Source: Streptomyces mirabilis | GTDB taxonomy: Bacteria > Actinomycetota > Actinomycetes > Streptomycetales > Streptomycetaceae | Length of the DNA: 64,000 nt | Direction: 5' to 3' | Assembly (NCBI RefSeq): GCF_018310535.1 | Contig: NZ_CP074102.1 | Coordinates: 620,001-684,000 of the forward strand | Shown: positions 1 to 7,416 of the stretch, piece by piece | Layout of the letters: each line of letters opens with the position of its first letter | Numbering within the stretch: position 1 is the stretch's first letter | Position numbers and translations under genes: made by a program | The notes under the pieces: model-generated | Told to the model about the DNA's origin: nothing | Databases searched by the model: none | Seen by the model: only the letters and a program-made list of their open reading frames with translations

Positions 1-2
1 CG

Positions 3-1682
3 CGCGAACGCCGCGACCTGCTGTTGCCGGGGCTGCACGCCGTCAACGACCGGATCGGCTGGATCAGCGAGGGCGCGCTCGACTACCTGTGCCGCAGGCT
101 GACCGTGCCGCCGGCGGAGGCGTACGGGGTCGCGACCTTCTACGCGATGTTCTCGGTGAAACCGCGCCCCGCGACCGTGCTGCACATGTGCACGGACCTC
201 GCGTGCGCGGCGGCGGGTGCGGCGGAGCTGTGTGCCGGGGTCGAGGCCCGCCTCGGGCCCGGCAGCGGCGTCGGCGTCGAGCGCAGCCCCTGCCTGGGTC
301 TGTGCGAGCGCGCTCCGGCGGCCCTCGCGGTCAGGGCGGGCGATCCGGTGCGTACGGCCGTGTCGGCGCCCACCACCGTCGCGTGGGCGGCAATGGCGGC
401 GAGCGCCCCCGACTCCGCGCCCGAGGAGCCGCCCGCGGCCTTCGCGGTGCCCCAGGCGGGAGATCCCTCACTCGTGCTGCTGAGCCGTGTCGGTGTGGTC
501 GACCCCGCCTCGCTCGACGACTACCGGGCGCACGGCGGGTACGCGGCGCTGCGGCGGGCCTTCGCACTCGGGCCGGCCGGGGTCATCCGCGAGGTCACCG
601 ACGCGGGTCTGGTCGGGCGCGGCGGCGCCGCCTTCCCCACCGGCCGCAAATGGCAGGCCACGGCCTCCCAGCCCGACCATCCGCACTACCTGGTGTGCAA
701 TGCCGACGAGTCCGAGCCGGGCACCTTCAAGGACCGGGTCGTCATGGAGGGCGACCCGTACGCCCTCGTCGAGGCGATGACGGTCGCGGCGTACGCCGTC
801 GGCGCGCACAAGGGTTACCTCTATCTGCGCGGCGAGTACCCGCGCGCCCTGCACCGCATGGAGCACGCCATCGGGCAGGCACGCGCGCGTGGCCTGCTCG
901 GCGAGGACGTCCTCGGCCAGGGATACGCCTTCGACATCGAGATCCGGCGGGGCGCGGGCGCGTACATCTGCGGCGAGGAGACCGCCCTGTTCAACTCGAT
1001 CGAGGGGTACAGAGGAGAGCCGCGTTCCAAACCGCCCTTCCCTGTGGAGAAGGGTTTGTTCGGCAAACCCACTGCCGAGAACAACGTCGAGACCCTGGTG
1101 AACGTCCTGCCGATCCTGACGAGGGGGGCCGAGGCGTACGCGGCGATCGGCACCCCGGGCTCCACCGGTCCGAAGCTGTACTGCGTGTCGGGCAGTGTGG
1201 ACCGGCCCGGGATCTACGAACTGCCGTTCGGATCGACCCTGGGCGAGCTGCTGGAGCTGGCGGGCGTACGTGAGCGGCTGCGCGCGGTGCTGCTCGGCGG
1301 CGCGGCGGGCGGCTTCGTACGGCCCGACGAGCTGGACATCCCGCTCACCTTCGAGGGGACCCGGGCGGCTGGCACGACTCTCGGCTCGGGCGTGGTCATG
1401 GCCTTCGACGAGACGGTCCCGCTCCCCCGCCTCCTGCTGCGCATCGCCGAGTTCTTCCGCGACGAGTCGTGCGGGCAGTGCGTGCCGTGCCGGGTCGGGA
1501 CCGTACGGCAGGAGGAGGCGCTGCACCGGATCGCCGAGCGGACCGGTGCGGCGGCGGCCGACGACATCGCCCTGCTCAGGGAGGTCGGCCGCGCGATGCG
1601 GGACGCCTCGATCTGCGGTCTCGGGCAGACCGCGTGGAACGCCGTGGAATCCGCGATCGACCGCTTGGGGGCCTACGAATGA
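3..1682 (+). CDS. NAD-dependent formate dehydrogenase beta subunit (NuoE-NuoF fusion), 5' end outside window
   Basis: This is the electron-transfer subunit that would pass electrons from a molybdenum formate dehydrogenase to NAD+. The reading frame is open to the window edge, so the true start lies upstream. The N-terminal third is a thioredoxin-like NuoE domain with Cys pairs C-x4-C and C-x3-C. The rest is NuoF-like, with the FMN/NADH motif GRGGAAFPTGRKW near residue 200, the NADESEPGTFKDR segment, and a C-terminal 4Fe-4S site (SCGQCVPC plus a later Cys in ASICGLG). Its stop overlaps the next start (ATGA), so the pair is translationally coupled. The fusion of NuoE and NuoF in one chain is known for soluble NAD-linked formate dehydrogenases. 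The family call is firm; formate as substrate is inferred from the fdhD neighbour. Confidence 0.88.
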   Translation, partial: RERRDLLLPGLHAVNDRIGWISEGALDYLCRRLTVPPAEAYGVATFYAMFSVKPRPATVLHMCTDLACAAAGAAELCAGVEARLGPGSGVGVERSPCLGLCERAPAALAVRAGDPVRTAVSAPTTVAWAAMAASAPDSAPEEPPAAFAVPQAGDPSLVLLSRVGVVDPASLDDYRAHGGYAALRRAFALGPAGVIREVTDAGLVGRGGAAFPTGRKWQATASQPDHPHYLVCNADESEPGTFKDRVVMEGDPYALVEAMTVAAYAVGAHKGYLYLRGEYPRALHRMEHAIGQARARGLLGEDVLGQGYAFDIEIRRGAGAYICGEETALFNSIEGYRGEPRSKPPFPVEKGLFGKPTAENNVETLVNVLPILTRGAEAYAAIGTPGSTGPKLYCVSGSVDRPGIYELPFGSTLGELLELAGVRERLRAVLLGGAAGGFVRPDELDIPLTFEGTRAAGTTLGSGVVMAFDETVPLPRLLLRIAEFFRDESCGQCVPCRVGTVRQEEALHRIAERTGAAAADDIALLREVGRAMRDASICGLGQTAWNAVESAIDRLGAYE

Positions 1683-2539
1683 CCGCGATACCGCTGGGAG
1701 TGCCGCGTCGGCTCGTCGAGTTCACCCTCGACGGGCAGGAGGCCAGGGTTCCCGAGGGCTCGACGATCCTCGACGCCTGCCGGGCGGCGGGCAAGGACGT
1801 CCCCACCCTCTGTCAGGGCGACACGCTCACCCCCAAGAACGCCTGCCGGGTCTGTGTCGTCGAGCTCGAGGGCGCCCGGACCCTCGTCCCGGCCTGCTCC
1901 CGCAAGGCGGAGGCGGGCATGGCGGTGCGCACGGACACCGAGCGCGCCCGCCACAGCCGCAAGATCGTCATCGAGCTCCTCGCCTCCTCGGTCGATTTGT
2001 CGACCACCCCGCAGGTGGCCGGGTGGATCAAGGAGTACGAGGCGAAACCGGACCGCTTCGGCCCCGACGCGGCACGCCTCGACGAGGAACCGAAGATCGA
2101 CAACGGCCTCTACGTCCGCGACTACGACAAGTGCATCCTCTGCTACAAGTGCGTCGACGCGTGTGGCGACCAGTGGCAGAACACCTTTGCGATCTCGGTC
2201 GCGGGGCGCGGTTTCGACGCCCGGATCGCCGTCGAGCACGACGCCCCGCTGACCGACTCGGCGTGCGTGTACTGCGGCAACTGCATCGAGGTGTGCCCGA
2301 CGGGGGCGCTGTCGTTCAGGTCGGAGTTCGACATGCGCGCGGCGGGTACGTGGGACGAGTCGGCGCAGACCGAGACGACGACGGTGTGCGCGTACTGCGG
2401 TGTGGGCTGCAACCTCACCCTGCACGTGCAGGACAATGAGATCGTGAAGGTCACCTCCCCGCACGACAACCCGGTGACCCACGGCAATCTCTGCATCAAG
2501 GGCCGCTTCGGCTACCAGCACGTACAGAACCGGGACTGA
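1679..2539 (+). CDS. 2Fe-2S/4Fe-4S iron-sulfur subunit, N-terminal part of a formate dehydrogenase alpha chain (NuoG/FdhA-like)
   Basis: The ATG at 1679 overlaps the previous stop; the protein has 286 residues. It has a 2Fe-2S plant-type ferredoxin domain (Cys near residues 44-70), a His/Cys 4Fe-4S region, two ferredoxin motifs (CILCYKC and CVYCGNC), and then the first Fe4S4 domain of molybdopterin oxidoreductases ([10 protein letters not shown] ... [10 protein letters not shown]). It stops about 17 residues after that motif, where the catalytic molybdenum domain would normally begin. Either the catalytic chain is a separate gene upstream of the window, or this is a truncated FdhA. fdhD follows after 7 bp, so all three genes form one operon. 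The domain reading is direct; the split-subunit idea is inference. Confidence 0.85.
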   Translation: MTAIPLGVPRRLVEFTLDGQEARVPEGSTILDACRAAGKDVPTLCQGDTLTPKNACRVCVVELEGARTLVPACSRKAEAGMAVRTDTERARHSRKIVIELLASSVDLSTTPQVAGWIKEYEAKPDRFGPDAARLDEEPKIDNGLYVRDYDKCILCYKCVDACGDQWQNTFAISVAGRGFDARIAVEHDAPLTDSACVYCGNCIEVCPTGALSFRSEFDMRAAGTWDESAQTETTTVCAYCGVGCNLTLHVQDNEIVKVTSPHDNPVTHGNLCIKGRFGYQHVQNRD

Positions 2540-2546
2540 TCAGGAC

Positions 2547-3404
2547 ATGGGACGAGTCACGGAACGACGCAAGGTGATCCGCATCCGGGACGGGGCCATC
2601 TCCACCCGCCCCGACACGCTCGTCGCCGAGGAACCACTGGAGATCCGCCTCAACGGGAAACCGCTCGCGATCACCATGCGGACCCCGGGCGACGACTTCG
2701 CGCTCGCGGCGGGCTTCCTCGTCAGCGAGGGGGTCTTCGGCCGGGCCGACGAGCTGCAGAACATCGTCTACTGCGCGGGCGCCACCGTCGACGGTTCCAA
2801 CACGTACAACGTCGTGGACGTCCGGACGGCACCCGGAGTCGTACTGCCCGACATCACCCTGGAGCGCAACGTCTACACGACCTCGTCCTGCGGCCTGTGC
2901 GGCAAGGCGAGCCTGGACGCGGTCCGTACGACGGCCCGCTGGGCCATCGACGACGGCGCCGACACTCCCCCGGTCCGGCTGGAGCCCGCTCTCCTCGCCG
3001 GCCTCCCCGACCGGCTGCGCGAGGCCCAGCGGGTCTTCGACCGGACCGGGGGTCTGCACGCCGCGGCCCTGTTCACGGAGGACGGGGAGATGCTCGACGT
3101 ACGGGAGGACGTGGGCCGGCACAACGCGGTCGACAAGCTGGTCGGGCGCGCCCTGCAACGCGGCGACCTCCCGCTCTCCCGCACGATCCTGCTGGTCTCG
3201 GGCCGGGCCTCCTTCGAGCTGGCGCAGAAGGCGGTCATGGCGGGGATCCCCGTACTGGCGGCGGTCTCGGCACCGTCCTCGCTGGCGGTGGACCTGGCCG
3301 CCGAGACCGGGCTGACCCTGGTGGGCTTCCTGCGCGGCCCCTCCATGAACGTGTACGCGGGCGAGCACCGCATCGCCCTGCGGGCCGCGGCCGCCCAGGG
3401 CTGA
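2547..3404 (+). CDS. fdhD: Formate dehydrogenase accessory sulfurtransferase FdhD
   Basis: FdhD transfers sulfur from a cysteine desulfurase to the molybdenum cofactor, which activates formate dehydrogenase. The 285-residue length is normal for the family. The essential CxxC is present as SCGLCGK (C115 and C118). The N-terminal [21 protein letters not shown] segment and the downstream [14 protein letters not shown] and [13 protein letters not shown] motifs are characteristic. It lies 7 bp after the iron-sulfur subunit, so it is probably cotranscribed with it. The ATG at 2547 has a weak upstream GGAC-type ribosome site. Nothing is unusual. Confidence 0.95.
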   Translation: MGRVTERRKVIRIRDGAISTRPDTLVAEEPLEIRLNGKPLAITMRTPGDDFALAAGFLVSEGVFGRADELQNIVYCAGATVDGSNTYNVVDVRTAPGVVLPDITLERNVYTTSSCGLCGKASLDAVRTTARWAIDDGADTPPVRLEPALLAGLPDRLREAQRVFDRTGGLHAAALFTEDGEMLDVREDVGRHNAVDKLVGRALQRGDLPLSRTILLVSGRASFELAQKAVMAGIPVLAAVSAPSSLAVDLAAETGLTLVGFLRGPSMNVYAGEHRIALRAAAAQG

Positions 3405-3426
3405 CCGGCTCCCCGCGGCACGGCGG

Positions 3427-3473
3427 CGGGGCCCCGACCGGCGGGGAGCGCCCCCTGCGCCGTAGGGGCCCCG
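3427..3473. terminator. Possible bidirectional terminator between fdhD and the LysR gene
   Basis: Two arms, CGGGGCCCC (3427-3435) and GGGGCCCCG (3465-3473), are complementary. They lie between the convergent 3' ends of fdhD and the LysR gene. The loop is long (29 bp) and each arm is nearly self-complementary, so alternative folds are possible. Confidence 0.35.
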
Positions 3474-3495
3474 CCTCAGCCCGGCGCGACCGGGC

Positions 3496-4332
3496 TCACT
3501 CCTCCTCCGCCCGCGCCGGGTCGGCGAGAGGCGCGAGCGGGGCGAAGGCGGTGATCAGGGGCGAGCGCCGGCTCGCCTCCCAGGCGAGCAGCACCTCGTC
3601 CCGCTCCGCGTCCGGCACCGGTACGTAGGTGATGTCCGGGCGCGAGTACTGCTCGGCGACGGACTCCGGTACGAGCGTGATGCCGGCCCCGCTCGCCACG
3701 GACTCGAACTTCTCTTCGATGGTGCGGATCGGCAGCTCGCCGGGACCGGGGTCGGCGTACCTCAGGCGCGGTTCGTCCGCCAGGTCGGCCAGGGCAAGCT
3801 CCGGTTTGCCCGCGAGCCGGTGGTCGGCGGGGAGCATCGCCACGCGCGCCTCGCTGTACAGCGGCAGCAGCGTGAGGCCCTGCTCGCGGATGGGGCGGCG
3901 TACGTAGGCGAGGTCGACGGTTCCGTCGAGGATCAGCCGCTCCTGGTCGTCCCATTCGACGCGGCGGGCGTGCGCCTCGACGTCCGGGTGGGCGGCCCCG
4001 AAGGCGCGCAGGGCGCGGGTCACGACGACGCCGGCCCGGAAGCCGACGACCAGCCGACGCGGTCCGCGGGCCGCCCGGCGCACCCGACGGCGGGTGGCAT
4101 CGGCGGTGGAGAGCAACGGCGTCGCGTCGTCAAGGAGTTGTCGTCCCGCGTCCGTCAACCGCACCCCGTGACTGTCGCGTTCGAAGAGCACGGCGTCCAG
4201 GTCCTTCTCCAGGGACCTGATCTGACGGCTCAGTGCGGGCTGGGCGATGTGCAGCCGCTCCGCCGCGCGGCCGAAGTGGAGCAGCTCGGCGACCGCCACG
4301 AAGTAGCGGATCTTCCGCAGGTCGAGGTCCAT
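3496..4332 (-). CDS. LysR-family transcriptional regulator
   Basis: A 278-residue protein with an N-terminal winged helix (FGRAAERLHIAQPALSRQIRSLE) and a LysR substrate-binding domain. The ATG at 4332 was chosen because the family's conserved N-terminus begins there (MDLDLRKIRYFVAVAE). It is divergent from the SDR gene at 4492, and a 23-bp imperfect palindrome lies between them. By the usual LysR arrangement it probably controls that SDR and itself. The ligand is unknown. Confidence 0.9.
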   Translation of the reverse strand: MDLDLRKIRYFVAVAELLHFGRAAERLHIAQPALSRQIRSLEKDLDAVLFERDSHGVRLTDAGRQLLDDATPLLSTADATRRRVRRAARGPRRLVVGFRAGVVVTRALRAFGAAHPDVEAHARRVEWDDQERLILDGTVDLAYVRRPIREQGLTLLPLYSEARVAMLPADHRLAGKPELALADLADEPRLRYADPGPGELPIRTIEEKFESVASGAGITLVPESVAEQYSRPDITYVPVPDAERDEVLLAWEASRRSPLITAFAPLAPLADPARAEEE

Positions 4333-4366
4333 GGCCGCACCTTCCGTCGTCGTCCCGCGTCGCGGT

Positions 4367-4389
4367 GGCGATGCCTTCAGGGTATCGCC
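4367..4389. promoter_or_regulatory. Candidate LysR operator
   Basis: A dyad with arms GGCGAT (4367-4372) and ATCGCC (4384-4389), with further pairing of GATGCC and GGTATC inside. It lies in the divergent region between the LysR and SDR genes, where LysR proteins normally bind. Confidence 0.5.
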
Positions 4390-4491
4390 GACGCCGAAAG
4401 AGGTCTTGGACGGCGGGCTCCCCGCGGCAGCAGGCTGGAACACGTCAAGCAAGCACGGAAGAGGAAGACGGAAGAGGAAAGGGGAACGGAC

Positions 4492-5211
4492 ATGAGTCTG
4501 CGAGGAGAGCGGGTCGTGGTCATCGGCGGCACGGCGGGCATCGGGCTCGCGGTGGCGGAGGCCGCCGCACGGGAGGGGGCGGACGTGGTGGTCGCCTCGC
4601 GCCGGCAGGCGGCCGTGGACGGCGCGCTGCGACGGCTGCCGGAAGGGGCCGAGGGGCATGTGCTCGACGTGACGGACGAGGACGAGGTGCGCGGCTTCTT
4701 CGCACGGATCGGGGACTTCGACCACCTGGTGTTCACCGCCGGGGATTCACTGCTGCTGGAGGATCTGGCGAGCGCGGACATCGACCGGGCCCGGCGCTTC
4801 CTGGACACCCGGTTCTGGGGCGCGTACGCGGCGGTCAAGCACGGCGCACCGTCGATCAGGAAGGGCGGTTCCATCGTGCTCACCACGGGCACCGCGGGCC
4901 GGCGTCCGATGCCGGGCACGACCGTGGCGGCCGGCCTGTGCGGGGCGATGGAGTCCCTCACCCGCGCACTGGCACTGGAGCTGGCGCCGATCCGGGTCAA
5001 CGTGGTCTCCCCCGGTGTGGTCCGCACCGAAGTGTGGCGGGAGCTGCCGGAGGCCGACCGCGAGGGCCTGTTCGCGTCCGCCGCGCAGTCGCTGCCGGTC
5101 GGGCGGGTCGGGGAGCCCGAGGACGTGGCGGAGGCGTACCTGTACCTGATGCGCGGCCGGTTCAGCACCGGTTCGACCGTCGTCGTGGACGGCGGCACGG
5201 TGCTGGTGTGA
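4492..5211 (+). CDS. Atypical short-chain dehydrogenase/reductase lacking the YxxxK pair
   Basis: A 239-residue SDR fold. The nucleotide-binding GGTAGIG loop is at residues 12-18, an NNAG-equivalent region (FTAGDS) follows, and the C-terminus has a typical VNVVSPGVVRTE segment and VVVDGGTVLV end. At the catalytic site, where S-x12-Y-x3-K is expected, it reads TTGTAGRR...VAAGLCGAMESL. Aligning on the ESL helix puts Ala at the Tyr position and Cys at the Lys position. It is probably an atypical SDR with a nonstandard or lost catalytic role. ATG follows a GGGGAACGG-type ribosome site. It is divergent from the LysR gene. Confidence 0.82.
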   Translation: MSLRGERVVVIGGTAGIGLAVAEAAAREGADVVVASRRQAAVDGALRRLPEGAEGHVLDVTDEDEVRGFFARIGDFDHLVFTAGDSLLLEDLASADIDRARRFLDTRFWGAYAAVKHGAPSIRKGGSIVLTTGTAGRRPMPGTTVAAGLCGAMESLTRALALELAPIRVNVVSPGVVRTEVWRELPEADREGLFASAAQSLPVGRVGEPEDVAEAYLYLMRGRFSTGSTVVVDGGTVLV

Positions 5212-5242
5212 CCGCGCGAAATCCCCTGCCCCGCCCCGCGCC

Positions 5243-5785
5243 TCAGCCCGCGCTGAAGTGCACCTGCGCGGCGGTCACGACGGTGCCAAGACGTGGGAAG
5301 TCGAGGCGGACCGACGCCTCGTGCTCGGGCGCGGTGAGGGCGGCCATCGCGTCCTCGGCGAACACGAGGTCGTAGCCGAGGTCGCCTGCGGCGCGGGCGG
5401 TGGACTCGACGCCGAGGTTGGTGGCGATCCCGCCGAAGACCAGGGTGGAGATGCCGCGCTCCCGCAGCCGCTCGTCGAGACCGCTGCCCTGGAACCCGCC
5501 GATGGTCCGCTTCACGACCTCGAGGTCACCCTCCACCGCTAGCCCGGCGACGAGTCCGCTGCCGGGCGGCTGCTCGGGCAGCCCGGGCCGTTCGCCCCGG
5601 ACGAGCACGACGAGCGCGCCCGCCTTGCGGAAGGTGGCCGCCAGCTCCTCGGCGGCGGCGAGGACTTCGGTGCCCTTGCGGGGTTCCACGGGCAGCCCGA
5701 CGATGCGCTCCATCAGATCCACGAGCACCAGGGCGGTGCGCGCGGGGTCGAGGGCGAGTCGGGGTTCGGTTTCGGGTGCGGTCAT
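5243..5785 (-). CDS. Isochorismatase-family hydrolase without the usual nucleophilic Cys
   Basis: A 180-residue protein with the isochorismatase-like fold. Visible are the N-terminal catalytic Asp (VLVDLM, D23), the conserved Lys in VVKRTIGGF, and the cis-peptide region GGIATNLGVESTAR. In cysteine hydrolases such as nicotinamidase, the residue after TN-x is Cys; here it is Gly, as in true isochorismatases (EntB/PhzD). The chemistry is therefore more likely EntB-like vinyl-ether hydrolysis than amide hydrolysis, though no isochorismate pathway is visible nearby. It is convergent with the SDR gene, with a 31-bp gap. Confidence 0.82.
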   Translation of the reverse strand: MTAPETEPRLALDPARTALVLVDLMERIVGLPVEPRKGTEVLAAAEELAATFRKAGALVVLVRGERPGLPEQPPGSGLVAGLAVEGDLEVVKRTIGGFQGSGLDERLRERGISTLVFGGIATNLGVESTARAAGDLGYDLVFAEDAMAALTAPEHEASVRLDFPRLGTVVTAAQVHFSAG

Positions 5786-5804
5786 GACGGAACGTTAGCC
5801 CGCC

Positions 5805-6245
5805 TTAGCCGTCCGTACCGGAAATCCGGATCAACAAGGCCATGAACTGCTCCCGCTCGGCCGCCGAGAGCGGCGAGAGGAGCGCGTCGTTGGCCTCGCG
5901 CGCCGCCCGCTCGCAGCGCGCGAGGAGGCGTGCGCCCTCCTCGGTGATGGACACCGCGTTCTTGCGACGGTCCCTGGGGTCGGGTTCGCGCAGGACCAGG
6001 CCCGCGTTCTGGAGGTCGTTGAGGACACCGACCAGGTCCTTGGGGTCGAGCTGGATGCTGCGGCCCAGTTCGGCCTGGGCGACGGGACCGAGATCGGAGG
6101 CGGCGGAGAGCACCACGTGATGCCACATCTTCAGGCCCTCGGCGGCCAGCGCCTCGGCGACGAGGGCACGACCGCGGGCGGCGGCGCGACCGAGGAGCCA
6201 GCTGGGGAGGGCCCGGATGGCGGACAGGGGGGCGGAGGCGGGCAT
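5805..6245 (-). CDS. MarR-family transcriptional regulator
   Basis: A 146-residue winged-helix protein. It has the MarR core QAELGRSIQLDPKDLVGVLNDLQNAGLV and the wing RDPRDRRKNAV (read as DPRDRRKNAVSIT), followed by a C-terminal dimerisation helix. It is divergent from the quinone oxidoreductase at 6349. Two near-identical palindromes lie in the 103-bp gap, so it most likely represses both genes and is released by an electrophilic or phenolic ligand. The ligand is inference from family behaviour. Confidence 0.92.
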   Translation of the reverse strand: MPASAPLSAIRALPSWLLGRAAARGRALVAEALAAEGLKMWHHVVLSAASDLGPVAQAELGRSIQLDPKDLVGVLNDLQNAGLVLREPDPRDRRKNAVSITEEGARLLARCERAAREANDALLSPLSAAEREQFMALLIRISGTDG

Positions 6246-6266
6246 GGGACCAGACTAGCGAATAAC

Positions 6267-6312
6267 CGTTGGGATTCCCAATGAATCTCGGATACCGTTG
6301 GGCCTCCCAACG
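6267..6312. promoter_or_regulatory. Pair of MarR operators
   Basis: Two 17-bp palindromes lie in the MarR/oxidoreductase divergent region. CGTTGGGATTCCCAATG (6267-6283) is nearly perfect and CGTTGGGCCTCCCAACG (6296-6312) is perfect. Their centres are 29 bp apart. They share the half-site CGTTGGG, which strongly suggests two dimers of the same regulator. Confidence 0.8.
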
Positions 6313-6348
6313 AATCGAGGGCTCGCCCCCTCACCCCCTGGAGGTGCG

Positions 6349-7263
6349 ATGCGTCGCGTCCGATACGAGCACACCGGCGGCCCCCTGTTCCTGGAGGACG
6401 TCCCCGTACCCGCCGCCGGGCCCGGCGAACTGCTGGTGCGCGCCGAGGCGATCGGCGTCACCCTTCCCGTCGTCCGCAAGGTCACCGAGGCCGCGGAGCC
6501 GGTCCCGCTCGGCGGTGAGATCGCCGGCGAGGTCGTCGCCGTCGGCGCGGGCGTCACCCGCTTCGCGGCGGGCGACCGCGTCACCGGACTCTGCTTCGGG
6601 CACGGGTACGCCGACCGCGCCCTGCTGAACGAGACCATGGCCACCCCCGTCCCGGCGGGCGCGAGCGCGGTCGACGCCGTCGCCCTCGTCCGCAGCGGAC
6701 TGGTCGCGCTCGGCGCCCTGGAGGCGGCGCGCCCCGCACCCGGCGAGGCGGCGCTGATCACCGGCGCGGCGAGCGGGGTCGGCCATCTCGCCGTCCAACT
6801 CGCCCGGCTGCGGGGCGCGTCACGTGTCGTCGGAGCCGTGTCCGGGCTCGCTTTCGGCAAGGCGGAGTTCGTGCGGGGGCTCGGCGCGGACGAAGTGATC
6901 GCGTACGGTTCCGAGGACTGGGGCGAGCCCGTCGACTACGTCCTCGACGCGGTCGGCGGCGACCTGCTCACCCCGGCCGTCACCGCCCTCGCCCCGAACG
7001 GGCGGCTCGTCGCGTACAGCTCGGGCGGCGGGAGCGTGCGGGCGTACGACCTACTGGTGGGCGCCAAGTCCGTGATCGGCTTCCAGATGGCCCGGAACGA
7101 GCCGGGACGGTACGAGCGGTGGCGCGGGGAACTGTGGCGGCTGTTCGCGGAGGGGTCCCTGCGGCCGGCCGTGCACGGGGAGTTCGCCCTGGAGGACGCG
7201 GCGAAGGCGCACGCGGCGATCGAGTCGCGGAGCAACCTGGGGAAGGTGGTGCTGCGCCCCTGA
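6349..7263 (+). CDS. Zinc-independent quinone oxidoreductase (MDR superfamily)
   Basis: A 304-residue medium-chain dehydrogenase/reductase. The N-terminal GroES-like part starts MRRVRYEHTG, and the Rossmann region carries ITGAASGVGHLAVQLARL. Catalytic zinc ligands are not apparent, matching NADPH:quinone oxidoreductases. ATG at 6349 follows GGAGGTG and was preferred over longer frames that run through the operator. It is the likely target of the divergent MarR regulator and may reduce quinones or other electrophiles. Confidence 0.88.
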   Translation: MRRVRYEHTGGPLFLEDVPVPAAGPGELLVRAEAIGVTLPVVRKVTEAAEPVPLGGEIAGEVVAVGAGVTRFAAGDRVTGLCFGHGYADRALLNETMATPVPAGASAVDAVALVRSGLVALGALEAARPAPGEAALITGAASGVGHLAVQLARLRGASRVVGAVSGLAFGKAEFVRGLGADEVIAYGSEDWGEPVDYVLDAVGGDLLTPAVTALAPNGRLVAYSSGGGSVRAYDLLVGAKSVIGFQMARNEPGRYERWRGELWRLFAEGSLRPAVHGEFALEDAAKAHAAIESRSNLGKVVLRP

Positions 7264-7348
7264 CATGCGCGTTCAGATTTGGCGTGAACACGACCGGCAC
7301 TCGCTTCTTGTGGGGCCGTTGAAGGCCCAAGTAGCGTCTGCGGCACAC

Positions 7349-7380
7349 ACATTGGACGTCGGATGTCGGATGTCCAATGT
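7349..7380. promoter_or_regulatory. Candidate operator upstream of the sialidase gene
   Basis: A dyad with perfect 9-bp arms, ACATTGGAC (7349-7357) and GTCCAATGT (7372-7380). The spacer contains GTCGGAT twice. It sits 37 bp before the sialidase start, a position suited to repression, probably by a GntR-type factor (inference from motif style only). Confidence 0.6.
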
Positions 7381-7416
7381 CCGGATCAGCCAGGCGCATG
7401 AAGGGCAGGTCGCACC

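Noticed and set aside
89..1526. Long alternative reading frames on both strands over the formate dehydrogenase genes
   Set aside because: They are Arg/Pro/Gly-rich shadows caused by high GC content and lack any family motif.
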